Shown piece by piece: positions 50,934-59,838 of a stretch of DNA of 64,000 nt (positions within the stretch are counted from its first letter, which is position 1; each line of letters starts with the position of its first letter). The translations under genes were made by a program, and so were the position numbers. Location of the stretch: assembly GCF_017741935.1 (NCBI RefSeq), contig NZ_JAGHMH010000018.1, positions 154,073 to 218,072 on the forward strand, given 5' to 3'. The stretch comes from Rhizobium sp. 16-449-1b. GTDB lineage: Bacteria; Pseudomonadota; Alphaproteobacteria; Rhizobiales; Rhizobiaceae. A model generated the notes under the pieces. It was not told the origin of the DNA. It worked only from the letters and a program-made list of their open reading frames with translations, and searched no databases.

Positions 50934-52285
50934 AGGAGATCGCGCTGCGGCTACGCGATATGGAAACCTTCTTCGAGGGTATCGTCCCCTCGATCATCGC
51001 CACTTCCTCCGCGGACGGCATTCCCAATGTCTCCTACCTCTCGCATGTCGTGCTGGTGGACGACGAGCGCGTCGGCCTCTCCAACCAGTTTTTCAACACG
51101 ACCATGGCCAATCTCGCGGAGAACCCGAAGGCAGCCATATTGCTGGTCGATGGCGCCCGTGGCGGCCAGTGCCGGTTGCGCGCCGTCTATGAGAAGACCG
51201 TCTTCGACGGTCCACTCTTCAGCCGCGTTTCGACCCAACTCGATGCGACGAGCGCGCAGGTCGGCATGGCCGGCATCATGCGGCTTCGCGGCGTCGATAT
51301 CTTCCGGGTGGTCGATATCACGATCTACCCCTCACCCGTGGCAGCCCCGATCGAGCCGGTCGCGCGCGAACCGCTGCTTGAGGCAACCGCCAGCCTCGCC
51401 ATGACACTCGCCCACCTTCCCGCGCAGATCGACACCGCACTTGACGCGACGCTGGAATGGATGCGCGACACGCTTGAATGCGATCAGACCGTCGTGTTTC
51501 TCGCCGACGAAAACAGCGGCCAGCTCGCGACGGCGGGCAGCCTGGGCTACGAGCGGTCGGGCGTCGGCTCGGAGATCGCCTTTGGCGACGGCGTCTTCGG
51601 CAGTGCGGCCCGTGAGCGGAATATCGTCAAAATCAGCGATCTCAGCCGGGCGCGACGCTACAGCGCGGCGGTCAAGGCATCGGCCGAGAATGAAAATCTG
51701 ACCCGCACCATCGCCCCGCCGATGGATGCCGAGACCATGAGCCAAATTGCCGTGCCGATGATCTCAGGCGGTCACCTCATCGGCGTTCTCGGCGCCGAAA
51801 GCCGCCGAAGGCTTGCCTTTACGGCAGTGCAGGAGGCAGCGCTGACGCTTGCGGCCCAGCATCTGGCCGGTATCATTGCCCTGTCGCAGGCATTGCCGGA
51901 AGACCAGAAGCCGGCGCCATCAGCGCAGCCGCCGGGGAAGAACACCCATCGGATCGAAATCCGCTACTACGCCTTCGACGACAGCATCTTCATTGCCGAC
52001 GAATACATCATCAAGGGCATTGCCGGCCGGCTGCTGAACCACATGCTGCGCGCCCATGTGGAGAGCGGCCGTACCGGTTTCACCAACCGCGAACTGCGCC
52101 TCTCCACATCGCTCAGGCTTCCCGAATTCAAGGACAACCTCGAGACCCGGCTTCTCCTCCTGCGCCGCCGCCTTGCCGACAAGACCTCGCCCATCCAGCT
52201 GGTGCCGACCGGGCGCGGACAGTTCTCGCTGGCCTTCGACGGACAGCCTGTCTTCGTCGAGGAAACGACGGTGGACGGCGATTAG
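50930..52285 (+). CDS. Three-domain protein: PNPOx fold, GAF, winged-helix-like C terminus
   Basis: A 451-residue protein. Residues 5-135 are a second PNPOx-like split barrel (FFEGIVPSIIATSSADGIPN, VGLSNQFFNTTMANLAENP). Residues 150-320 resemble a GAF sensor domain (ALDATLEWMRDTLECDQTVV, SEIAFGDGVFGSAARERNIV, QIAVPMISGGHLIGVLGAES). Residues 355-445 look like a winged helix (RLLNHMLRAHVESGRTGFTN, then LRLSTSLRLPEFKDNLETRL, ending T-G-R-G-Q-F-S-L). This suggests a flavin- or redox-responsive DNA-binding regulator, but no such function is established. It is the second gene of a coupled pair. Confidence 0.8.
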   Translation: MKEIALRLRDMETFFEGIVPSIIATSSADGIPNVSYLSHVVLVDDERVGLSNQFFNTTMANLAENPKAAILLVDGARGGQCRLRAVYEKTVFDGPLFSRVSTQLDATSAQVGMAGIMRLRGVDIFRVVDITIYPSPVAAPIEPVAREPLLEATASLAMTLAHLPAQIDTALDATLEWMRDTLECDQTVVFLADENSGQLATAGSLGYERSGVGSEIAFGDGVFGSAARERNIVKISDLSRARRYSAAVKASAENENLTRTIAPPMDAETMSQIAVPMISGGHLIGVLGAESRRRLAFTAVQEAALTLAAQHLAGIIALSQALPEDQKPAPSAQPPGKNTHRIEIRYYAFDDSIFIADEYIIKGIAGRLLNHMLRAHVESGRTGFTNRELRLSTSLRLPEFKDNLETRLLLLRRRLADKTSPIQLVPTGRGQFSLAFDGQPVFVEETTVDGD

Positions 52286-53931
52286 CCAAGCCGCGCGCAG
52301 AAACCATCCAGCGCGTTCAACATCACCACACCCTTTTCGATGCGCGAAACGAAGCCCGGCATTTCCACCGGAGATACCCTCTCAAAGCCCGCAGGCAAAC
52401 CAAACGAAGCCCGCTCCCGTGTCAGGTTGAACACAAACAGCAGCGTCTCGCCCTCTTGTCTGCGCGTAAACACCAGCAAATCCTGGTTGGTGTCGAGGAA
52501 GGTCATCGCCCCGTCAATCAGCGCCGGATGCTTTTTGCGGAAGGCCAGCGTGTCGCGGTAGTGGGTGAGCACGGAATGCGCATCGCCGTCCTGCACATCC
52601 ACCGAGAGCGCCGCCTGCTCATAGGGCACCGGCAGCCAGGATTTTTCGGCCGTGGTGAAGCCGGCATGCGCCTTGGCCGCTTCCCAGGGCATCGGCGTGC
52701 GGCATCCGTCGCGGCCCTTGAAGGCCGGCCAGAAGCGGATGCCGTAGGGGTCGCGCAGATCCTCGAAGGCGAGATCGGCTTCGGGCAGACCGAGCTCCTC
52801 GCCCTGATAGAGGCAGATCGAGCCGCGCAACGCCGCAAGCACCGAGATCGCCAGCTTGGCAACCACGGGCCGCTCCTCTACCGTCTTGGCGAAGCGGCTG
52901 AGATGGCGGTTGACGTCGTGGTTGGAGAAGGCCCAGCAGACCCATCCGTCGGCCACGGATTTCTGGAAGGCATCGACGCAGTTGCGGATATGGGCGGCCG
53001 TGAATTCCGGCCCCAGAAGATCGAAGGTGTAGCACATGTGCAGCTTGTCGCCGCCCGTCGTATAGGCCGCCACCGTCTTCAGCGAGCGCGCCCCGTCGCC
53101 CACCTCGCCGACAGTCGTGCGCCCCTCATAGCGGTCGAGCAACGCGCGGAAACGCTGCAGGAAGCCGATATTTTCGGGCTGCGTCTTGTCGTAGAGGTGG
53201 TTCTGCATGCCGTAGGGGTTGGTATCCGGCGCATCCAGCCCGCCATCGCTGACGTCAGGCTCGTGCGGCGGGTTGTCGCGCAGGAGCTTGTCGCAGAAGT
53301 AGTAGTTGACGGTATCCAGCCGGAAGCCGTCGACCCCGCGATCGAGCCAGAATTTCACCGTCTTCAGCAGCGCGTCCTGAACATCCGCGTTGTGGAAGTT
53401 GAGATCCGGCTGCGAGGTAAGAAAATTGTGCTGGTAATACTGCCGGCGCACGCCGTCCCATTCCCAGCCCGGCCCGCCGAAGATCGACAGCCAGTTGTTC
53501 GGCGCCGTCCCGTCAGGCTTCGGGTCGGCCCAGACATACCAGTCGGCCTTGTCGTTGGTGCGGCTGGAGCGGCTTTCGACAAACCATGGGTGGACATCTG
53601 ATGTATGCGAGATCACCTGGTCGATGATCACCTTCAGCCCCAGCGCATGCGCGGCCACCATCATCTCGTCGAAATCGGCGATCGTGCCGAAGATCGGGTC
53701 CACGTCGCAATAGTCGGAAACGTCGTAGCCCATGTCGGCCATAGGCGACTTGAAGAAGGGCGAGAGCCAGATCGCGTCGACACCGAGGCTGGCGATATAG
53801 GGCAGACGCCTCGTGATCCCCTTGAGATCGCCGAGCCCGTCGCCATTCGTATCCTGAAACGATCTCGGATAGACCTGATAGACAACAGCGCCCCGCCACC
53901 AGTCCGCATTCCCGCCTGTCTGCACCGCCAT
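52282..53931 (-). CDS. Alpha-glucosidase, GH13 family
   Basis: A 549-residue enzyme that releases glucose from alpha-glucosides. The GH13 regions are clear: DQVISHTSDVHPWF (region I), GFRLDTVNYYF with the nucleophile Asp (region II), the general acid Glu in RTTVGEVGDG, and the F-S-N-H-D-V-N-R block (region IV). It resembles the oligo-1,6-glucosidase/AglA type of rhizobia, which handles sucrose, maltose and trehalose. I prefer the ATG at 53931 with GAGGATC upstream; an ATG at 53964 would add 11 residues. No transporter genes sit next to it. The stop overlaps the stop of the convergent GAF gene by four bases. Confidence 0.92.
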   Translation of the reverse strand: MAVQTGGNADWWRGAVVYQVYPRSFQDTNGDGLGDLKGITRRLPYIASLGVDAIWLSPFFKSPMADMGYDVSDYCDVDPIFGTIADFDEMMVAAHALGLKVIIDQVISHTSDVHPWFVESRSSRTNDKADWYVWADPKPDGTAPNNWLSIFGGPGWEWDGVRRQYYQHNFLTSQPDLNFHNADVQDALLKTVKFWLDRGVDGFRLDTVNYYFCDKLLRDNPPHEPDVSDGGLDAPDTNPYGMQNHLYDKTQPENIGFLQRFRALLDRYEGRTTVGEVGDGARSLKTVAAYTTGGDKLHMCYTFDLLGPEFTAAHIRNCVDAFQKSVADGWVCWAFSNHDVNRHLSRFAKTVEERPVVAKLAISVLAALRGSICLYQGEELGLPEADLAFEDLRDPYGIRFWPAFKGRDGCRTPMPWEAAKAHAGFTTAEKSWLPVPYEQAALSVDVQDGDAHSVLTHYRDTLAFRKKHPALIDGAMTFLDTNQDLLVFTRRQEGETLLFVFNLTRERASFGLPAGFERVSPVEMPGFVSRIEKGVVMLNALDGFCARLG

Positions 53932-54148
53932 TTGTCGCCGATCCTCGCTGATGTTCCTGTTCATCCGAGACTAAAGCGCAGAAAGTAAAAGACAACCGCG
54001 CTCACGTCTTTTTGCGCGCAGTTGCAGGAACATCGGTCAGTCCGCCGTCCAGCCCGCGAGCCGCACATCGCGATATCCGGCCAATCCGCGCTTGTCAGCG
54101 TGGCGCGCGGCGCGTATCAGCGAACACGCAACATCTGGGAGGCAGGCA

Positions 54149-55060
54149 GTGGGCGGACGTTTTCTATCGATCGGTGAGTGCATGGTGGAGCTGTCGCAGG
54201 CCGGCGCCGGGCTGCTGCGCAAGGGCTTTGCCGGCGATACGCTGAACACCGCCTGGTATGCCCGCGCCTGCCTTGATCAGGATTGGTCGGTCGATTACTG
54301 CACCGCGCTCGGCGACGACGCCATGTCCGACGAGATGGTGGCCTTCTTCAAAGAGGCCGGCATCGGCACGGAAAGCATCCGCCGCATCAAGGGCAAGGCG
54401 CCGGGCCTCTACATGATCAGCCTGAAGGATGGCGAACGCTCCTTCAGCTACTGGCGCGACAACTCCGCTGCCCGCCAGCTCGCCGCCGACGCCGACGTCC
54501 TGCGCCAGGCGATCGAAGGCGCCGACGTCGTCTATTTCTCCGGCATCACGCTGGCAATCCTCTCGCGCGACGACGCCGACACGCTACTCTCCGAGGCACG
54601 CCGCGCCAAGGCATCCGGTAAGCTCGTCGCCTTCGACCCCAACATCCGCCCGCGCCTGTGGTCGGGCTATGACGAGATGCACGCGACCATCAGCGAAGGC
54701 GCGCGCGCCGCATCGATGGTGCTGCCGAGCTTCGAAGACGAGGCCCTGCACTTCGGCGACGTCTCGATCGAGGCGACCATCCACCGCTACCGCGCGCTCG
54801 GCGTCCGCGACGTCGTCGTCAAGAACGGCGCCGACGGCATAACGCTCGATTTCGACGGCGAAGAAACCTTCGTGCCGTCCGAGAAAGTCGAGCAGGTCGT
54901 CGACACCACAAGCGCCGGCGACAGCTTCAACGGCGCCTTTATCGCTCACTACCTGGAAACAAAGGACGCCCCCGCATCCGCCCGCTTCGCCGCCAAGGTC
55001 GCGGCCCGGGTTGTCAGCGAGCATGGGGCGCTGGTGGCGAAGGATAAGCTTGGGGTTTGA
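54149..55060 (+). CDS. kdgK: 2-keto-3-deoxygluconate kinase-type sugar kinase
   Basis: A 303-residue PfkB-family kinase. The first strand is FLSIGECMVEL, the sugar-binding block is DTLNTAWYARACL, and the ATP-site signature is DTTSAGDSFNGAFIAHYLE near residue 255, with the catalytic Asp in the D-x-F motif. These features point to KDG kinase in the Entner-Doudoroff branch of pectin/galacturonate use. The start is a GTG at 54149 with GGGAGG upstream; the frame is open to 54092. It stands alone. Confidence 0.88.
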   Translation: MGGRFLSIGECMVELSQAGAGLLRKGFAGDTLNTAWYARACLDQDWSVDYCTALGDDAMSDEMVAFFKEAGIGTESIRRIKGKAPGLYMISLKDGERSFSYWRDNSAARQLAADADVLRQAIEGADVVYFSGITLAILSRDDADTLLSEARRAKASGKLVAFDPNIRPRLWSGYDEMHATISEGARAASMVLPSFEDEALHFGDVSIEATIHRYRALGVRDVVVKNGADGITLDFDGEETFVPSEKVEQVVDTTSAGDSFNGAFIAHYLETKDAPASARFAAKVAARVVSEHGALVAKDKLGV

Positions 55061-55066
55061 GTGGGG

Positions 55067-55384
55067 TTACAAAAGCGGAATGATTCTTGCCAAGACCGCA
55101 ACGACCTTGGCAGCCATCTCCACCGCCTTGACTAACTCGGCTATCTCCTCGGAGAGAGCCTCCAATCTCTGCCTTGATTGCGCCATGGCATCCGTGAGTG
55201 CCATGTAGTGCTTCGAACTCGTCTTAAGCTTTGCAGCGGTCAATGCGTCCAGTTCGGCCTTGAAAACGTTGGCTTCGTCGATGCATCGAGCAGCCGCATC
55301 GCCATCGACAGCGTCGCCACTGGCCTCGGTCATGGTCAGCATGCCATTCAGGATGCGATTATACGCCGTTCTGTAGCTGGTCAT
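55067..55384 (-). CDS. Small helical protein of unknown function
   Basis: A 105-residue mainly helical protein, with a Gln/Arg-rich central helix (LTDAMAQSRQRLEALSEEIA) and a hydrophobic C-terminal segment (KVVAVLARIIPLL). It begins right after the lipoprotein stop: an ATGA overlap at 55390 is possible, but the ATG at 55384 has GAAGGG at better spacing. Co-transcribed with the lipoprotein. Not recognised. Confidence 0.65.
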   Translation of the reverse strand: MTSYRTAYNRILNGMLTMTEASGDAVDGDAAARCIDEANVFKAELDALTAAKLKTSSKHYMALTDAMAQSRQRLEALSEEIAELVKAVEMAAKVVAVLARIIPLL

Positions 55385-55386
55385 GG

Positions 55387-56298
55387 TCATCCCTTCGCGG
55401 ATAGAAACGGTTCGACTGCCGCCTGCAACTCTTTTGCCGCTTCGATGAAGCGTTCCAGGGTCAGCGGGTTTGGCTTGTTCTCCGCCAACTCCTTGTGCGC
55501 GGTCACAAAGTTATCGAGCAGCGTTTCGTAGCGAGGCTTTTCTCCCGAAGCGGCAGGCAGGAAGGGCGCGACGGCGGCGTCCATTTCCTGCCGATCCTTC
55601 AAGAATTCCCGATAGGCACGGTAGCGTGTCCCCGTATCAGCCGGGCTATGGGAAGCAGGCGCGCCGTGGATTTTTTTGAGCGCAACGGCCTGTTGCGCCT
55701 GCCATGTCTTGTGCGTCGCGGCGATATTGTCGGCCATCACGGCAAAATCCGCCGCCAGCAGAGGTCTTCCTTTCACAATCGACGGATGAGCCTTCTCGAC
55801 GATCGTCTGTATCCGCCGATATTGCATCTCGGTGATGGCCTTGCGTGCCGCAAGCAGTGTGGCGTCTGAAACCGGGCCGAAGTTGCTCGTCTTGGCGGAA
55901 GCAGGAATAGCGCCATCGATCGCCTTCTGCAGGTTGCCGAGCGCTGTTCCGAGATCGTCACCGGCAACGCCGGTCGCTGCCTTCGCCAAGGCGGAGCCGT
56001 AATCGGCCAGCGCCTGCGCAAAGGCAACACGTCGGTTCCATTCCTTGTCCACATCGGAAGGCTCGATCTTTGGTGGCGGAAACGCGTAAGGCGCATCGCC
56101 CAATGAAAACTTGTAGGCTTGCTGCTCCAAATAGTAGCGCTCATCCATCGTCCGCCGCATCGCGCCGGTACTCTTGGCGGCATCCGCCACCGCCGCAGTA
56201 GCCACGCCAAACTTCTGAATATCAGTCGCATCCACACTGGCGCAGCCGGCCAAAGCCGTGGCCGCCAGCAACGCCAGCACCCGCAATCGTTTCAACAT
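55387..56298 (-). CDS. Lipoprotein of unknown function
   Basis: A 303-residue protein with a lipoprotein signal: LALLAATALAGC with the Cys at about residue 19 and the lipobox L-A-G-C. The mature part is mostly helical and Ala/Lys-rich, with no catalytic motif I can recognise. An ATG at 56298 gives the signal its proper position; upstream in-frame starts to 56364 do not. It forms a two-gene unit with the helical protein at 55067. Probably anchored in the inner or outer membrane. Confidence 0.75.
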   Translation of the reverse strand: MLKRLRVLALLAATALAGCASVDATDIQKFGVATAAVADAAKSTGAMRRTMDERYYLEQQAYKFSLGDAPYAFPPPKIEPSDVDKEWNRRVAFAQALADYGSALAKAATGVAGDDLGTALGNLQKAIDGAIPASAKTSNFGPVSDATLLAARKAITEMQYRRIQTIVEKAHPSIVKGRPLLAADFAVMADNIAATHKTWQAQQAVALKKIHGAPASHSPADTGTRYRAYREFLKDRQEMDAAVAPFLPAASGEKPRYETLLDNFVTAHKELAENKPNPLTLERFIEAAKELQAAVEPFLSAKG

Positions 56299-56512
56299 GG
56301 ATTGTTCCCCTAACCTCGGATAGGGATAGCACATTGCCGATTGCAAACAACAAACCACACACAACCAAAGATCGCCACCCCAGTTGCATCCGGCTGCACC
56401 CGCCCGCCTGTAATATTTCCATCATCGACAGCAGCGAGAATATGAGCGCGGGAATCGATTATCCGGCGCCCGCCCGGAGCGGTGCGCCGATGGCGCGGAT
56501 GGAAGTCGGATC

Positions 56513-57685
56513 ATGTTGCAACGCCTGCAAAATGCCAGCGATGGCGATAACGCGACCGCCTTGCCGATGGGCAAGCCGGAGCGGCTGGTCATCGTCACGG
56601 ATGCCTGGCATCCGCAGGTCAACGGCGTCGTCCGCTCGATCGAAAACACCAACCGCGAGCTCGCGAAAATCGGCGTCGAGGTGGCGATGGTGACGCCGCA
56701 GGGGTTCCGCAACATCCCCTGCCCCACCTATCCCGAAATCCGCCTGTCGATCGCCCGCTACCGCAGCGTCGCCCGCGAAATCGCCAAGCACAAGCCGTCC
56801 TACGTCCATATCGCCACCGAAGGTCCGCTGGGGCTGACGGCGCGGCGCTGGTGCCTGAAGAACCGCATGCCGTTCTCCACCAGCTACCACACCCGCTTTC
56901 CCGAATATGTCGCCGCTAGGCTCCCCATTCCGAAGAGCTGGCTCTACGCCTTCGTCAAGTGGTTCCACAATTCCGGCGCCGGCTGCATGGTGGCGACGCC
57001 CTCTTTAGCGCGCGAGCTTTCCGAAAAGGGCATCCGCAACCTGATGCCCTGGAGCCGCGGCATCGACGCCAACCAGTTCCACCCGGCCGAGCTCGAGGAA
57101 AAGCCCTTCGGCCTCTCCCGCCCGATCTTCATGACGGTCGGCCGCGTGGCACTGGAAAAGAACCTGCCGGCCTTTCTCGATCTCGATCTGCCCGGCTCCA
57201 AGGTCGTCGTCGGCGATGGCCCGGCCCGCGCCGAGCTCGAGAAGCGCTATCCGGATGTGCATTTCACCGGCCTCAAGGTCGGCCCAGAACTGGCGGCGAT
57301 CTATGCGCAAGCCGACGTCTTCGTCTTCCCGTCTTTGACCGACACCTTCGGCAACACCATTCTCGAAGCACTCGCCTCGGGCGTCCCCGTCGCCGCCTAC
57401 CCGGTCACCGGCCCGCTTGATATCATCGGCGAGGATAGCGAGGTCGGCGCGCTCGACGACGATCTGCGTATCGCCTGCCTCGCGGCGCTCTCGGCCTCGC
57501 GCGAAAAGGCCCGCGACCTCGCCGTCCAATATTCCTGGGAAGCGGCAACGCTGCAGTTCATCACCAACATCCGCGCCGCCAACGGGGTGATCACGCCGAA
57601 GTGGAAGAAAGCCTGGCAATACGCCGCCAAGTCCCTACCGCGCAACAAGCGGCTGGGCGATGGGGATGCAGCGACGATGGTGTAG
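56513..57685 (+). CDS. Glycosyltransferase family 4 protein
   Basis: A 390-residue GT-B glycosyltransferase. The N-terminal domain starts RLVIVTDAWHPQVNGVVRSI with the acceptor-side His/Gly pattern; the C-terminal domain has the donor block MTVGRVALEKNLPAFLDL and the E-x7-E motif in FPSLTDTFGNTILEALASG. The organisation resembles lipid-glycosyltransferases of the MgtA/SqdX group that glycosylate diacylglycerol. Substrate not established. The first 18 residues are not conserved, so the start could be at a later ATG (for example P-M-G-K-P-E-R). Confidence 0.85.
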   Translation: MLQRLQNASDGDNATALPMGKPERLVIVTDAWHPQVNGVVRSIENTNRELAKIGVEVAMVTPQGFRNIPCPTYPEIRLSIARYRSVAREIAKHKPSYVHIATEGPLGLTARRWCLKNRMPFSTSYHTRFPEYVAARLPIPKSWLYAFVKWFHNSGAGCMVATPSLARELSEKGIRNLMPWSRGIDANQFHPAELEEKPFGLSRPIFMTVGRVALEKNLPAFLDLDLPGSKVVVGDGPARAELEKRYPDVHFTGLKVGPELAAIYAQADVFVFPSLTDTFGNTILEALASGVPVAAYPVTGPLDIIGEDSEVGALDDDLRIACLAALSASREKARDLAVQYSWEAATLQFITNIRAANGVITPKWKKAWQYAAKSLPRNKRLGDGDAATMV

Positions 57686-57833
57686 AGCGCCCGCTAAAGG
57701 GTGTTCTCAATGCCGGATGGAACGGCGGCCTCGGCTGGCAGGACGTTGCGCCCCCACACCAGCAGCGGCCGGGGCGACAAGCACCCCACACACGCATCGG
57801 CGTTGGTCAGGGGCGACACCCACCTCAAACTCC

Positions 57834-57974
57834 CTCATCCTCGCCCTCGTGGCGGGGATCCAGCCGACGCGCGTCCGCGCGGCGAAGAGACCCTTTTTCT
57901 ACGCAACACAGTGACAGGTCATTCACGGCGCGGACGCGCCGTGGCTGGATCCCTGTGACGAGCACAGGGATGAG
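57834..57974. repeat. Dispersed palindromic repeat, second type
   Basis: A 141-base element. The left arm has CTCATCC ... GGGGATCCAGCC and GCGCGTCCGCGC; the right arm is their approximate reverse complement, ending GGCTGGATCCCTGTG and GGGATGAG. The type differs from the one at 24640. It occupies most of the 333-base gap between the GT4 and MFS genes; I see no gene there. Confidence 0.75.
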
Positions 57975-58018
57975 GGCGGAGAGGTGGCCGGTTCACTGCT
58001 CTCAAATGGACAGCTCCC

Positions 58019-59281
58019 CTACTCCGCAGCCCCCACGACCTGACGCCCCCTCTCACCCGGCAGCGGCGGAAACGCCAGCGCGATCGCGGCCGCGCCCAGC
58101 CCCACCAGCGCCGAGCCGATGAACAGCCAGGAGTAATTGGCGAAGTGATCGAAGATCCAGCCGCCGATCAGCGGGCCGAAGGCCATGCCGAGGCTGGAGA
58201 GCATGGTGGCGGCGCCGAAGACGGTGCCGATGATCTTCTGCCCGAAATATTCGCGCGCCAAGACCGCATAGAGCGGCATGACGCCGCCATAGGCGCTGCC
58301 GAAGATCATCGCCAGTGCGTAGAATTCGCCAAGCCGGCTGACGAAGAGATAGCCCATCAGCGCAATCGCCTGGATCAGCAGCCCGCCGACGATGACGGGC
58401 TTGACGCCGACGCGATCGGCAAGCGAACCGTAGATCAACCGGCCGCCAAGCCCCGCCAGCCCCTCGACGCTGTAGATGCTGACGGCCGCCATCGGCGCCA
58501 CGCCGCAGATCGTCGCGTAGCTCACCATATGGAAGATCGGCCCGGAATGGGCGGCGCAGCAGGCGAAGAAGGTGAGCCCGAGCACGATGAACTGCGGCGA
58601 GCGGAACACGTCGGAGAGCCGTGCATTACCCCGCTCCGCCGGCAATGAACCCGTGGCGGTCGCGCCATTCGGCGATGCCGCGCCAACATCATCGTCGGCG
58701 CTCTCTGGCGCGCGCCGGACCAGCAGCGCGGCAGGCAGGAGCAGCACCCATGCGCCGATGCCGATGATCAGCATCGCGGTGCGCCAGTCATAGGCAGAGA
58801 TCAGGAAGCGGGCGAAGGGCGAGATGGTCATCGGCGCCACGCCCATGCCGGCCGAGACCAGCGAGACGGCAAGGCCGCGATGTTCGTCGAACCATGCGGT
58901 GGTCGCCGCGATCATCGGCGCGAAGAAGGTGCTGGCGGCGATGCCGACGAGGATGCCGTAGGTCAGTTGGAATTGCAGGAGCGTCCCCGCCCGGCTGGAA
59001 AGCACCAGCGCCAGCCCGAGCAATGCTGCGCCCACAAGCACCACGGCGCGCGGCCCGAACCGGTCGCTCGCAGCGCCCCAGACAAAGCCGCCGATCCCCA
59101 TGACGATGAAATTGAGCGTCATCGCACTGGCGATGCCGATATGCGACCAGCCGGTGTCGAGCGCGATCGGCTCCTGGAAGATCGCCAGCGAAAACATCGC
59201 CCCGAGCGCGACGCAGGTCATCAGCGCCCCCGCCGCCACGATCACCCACCGATAGGACCCCTGATGCGAATGGCTCATCAT
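58019..59281 (-). CDS. MFS transporter, OFA/monocarboxylate-like
   Basis: A 420-residue inner-membrane transporter with about 12 TM helices. The TM2-3 loop has GAASDRFGPRAVV (motif A), and TM4-5 has the SAGMGVAPMTISPFARFLI segment. The pattern matches the oxalate/formate antiporter and monocarboxylate group; the substrate is unknown. A GGGAGG Shine-Dalgarno lies six bases before the ATG at 59281. The central loop (about residues 200-220) is Ala/Ser/Pro-rich. Confidence 0.87.
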   Translation of the reverse strand: MMSHSHQGSYRWVIVAAGALMTCVALGAMFSLAIFQEPIALDTGWSHIGIASAMTLNFIVMGIGGFVWGAASDRFGPRAVVLVGAALLGLALVLSSRAGTLLQFQLTYGILVGIAASTFFAPMIAATTAWFDEHRGLAVSLVSAGMGVAPMTISPFARFLISAYDWRTAMLIIGIGAWVLLLPAALLVRRAPESADDDVGAASPNGATATGSLPAERGNARLSDVFRSPQFIVLGLTFFACCAAHSGPIFHMVSYATICGVAPMAAVSIYSVEGLAGLGGRLIYGSLADRVGVKPVIVGGLLIQAIALMGYLFVSRLGEFYALAMIFGSAYGGVMPLYAVLAREYFGQKIIGTVFGAATMLSSLGMAFGPLIGGWIFDHFANYSWLFIGSALVGLGAAAIALAFPPLPGERGRQVVGAAE

Positions 59282-59525
59282 CGTGCACCTCCCTGTGCGA
59301 ACCGATCTGGCGCGGATGCCCTATAAAAGACGATCCATGCCCTCCTCATCAAGACGTCCGACATCAGCCGCATCCGACAGCCTGTCACATAATTTTCAAG
59401 AATTGCGCTTTGGGCGGGCAGCCCTGGCGGCCTTTATACCAAAAATAGTCATACATATTAAATCAGGATTATTAGACAAACACAGATCCGCGTGAGATTC
59501 TCACCATGTAGAATCGGGGCTTGAT

Positions 59526-59759
59526 ATGGCTGACGAACGTTATCTGTATGATTCGAAGTCGCACAAGGCGGTCATGTACCAGGCCGGCGAACACCTGTTT
59601 TCGCTATCCGGAAGTAAAGCCGAACACTGGATATCGGGAGACTACATTTTTTCCATGGAAACCCAGGCGATAAGCTTCTGGATTCTTGGAAACGACATCT
59701 ACGGTCACGTCGGCAACGGCGAACTGACCCGCGAGCCGGTTTATTACTTCGACGGCTGA
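59526..59759 (+). CDS. Small hypothetical protein
   Basis: A 77-residue protein. It has a GGGG element upstream of the ATG. Aromatic residues are frequent (Tyr, Trp, Phe) and it probably folds as beta strands, with segments of the type S-H-K-A-V-M-Y-Q-A-G-E and I-F-S-M-E-T-Q-A-I-S-F-W-I. I do not recognise a family. It lies between convergent/divergent core genes. Confidence 0.6.
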   Translation: MADERYLYDSKSHKAVMYQAGEHLFSLSGSKAEHWISGDYIFSMETQAISFWILGNDIYGHVGNGELTREPVYYFDG

Positions 59760-59838
59760 GACAGCCCATCTTCATCGCTAAGAAAGCGGAGTGCGGGCGC
59801 AGCCTTGGCTGCACCCGACATGTCGCTGGGCTAATCTG

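Noticed and set aside
59798..59817. Hairpin GGGCGCAGCC/GGCTGCACCC near the end of der
   Set aside because: No T-run on the minus strand; terminator status unsupported.
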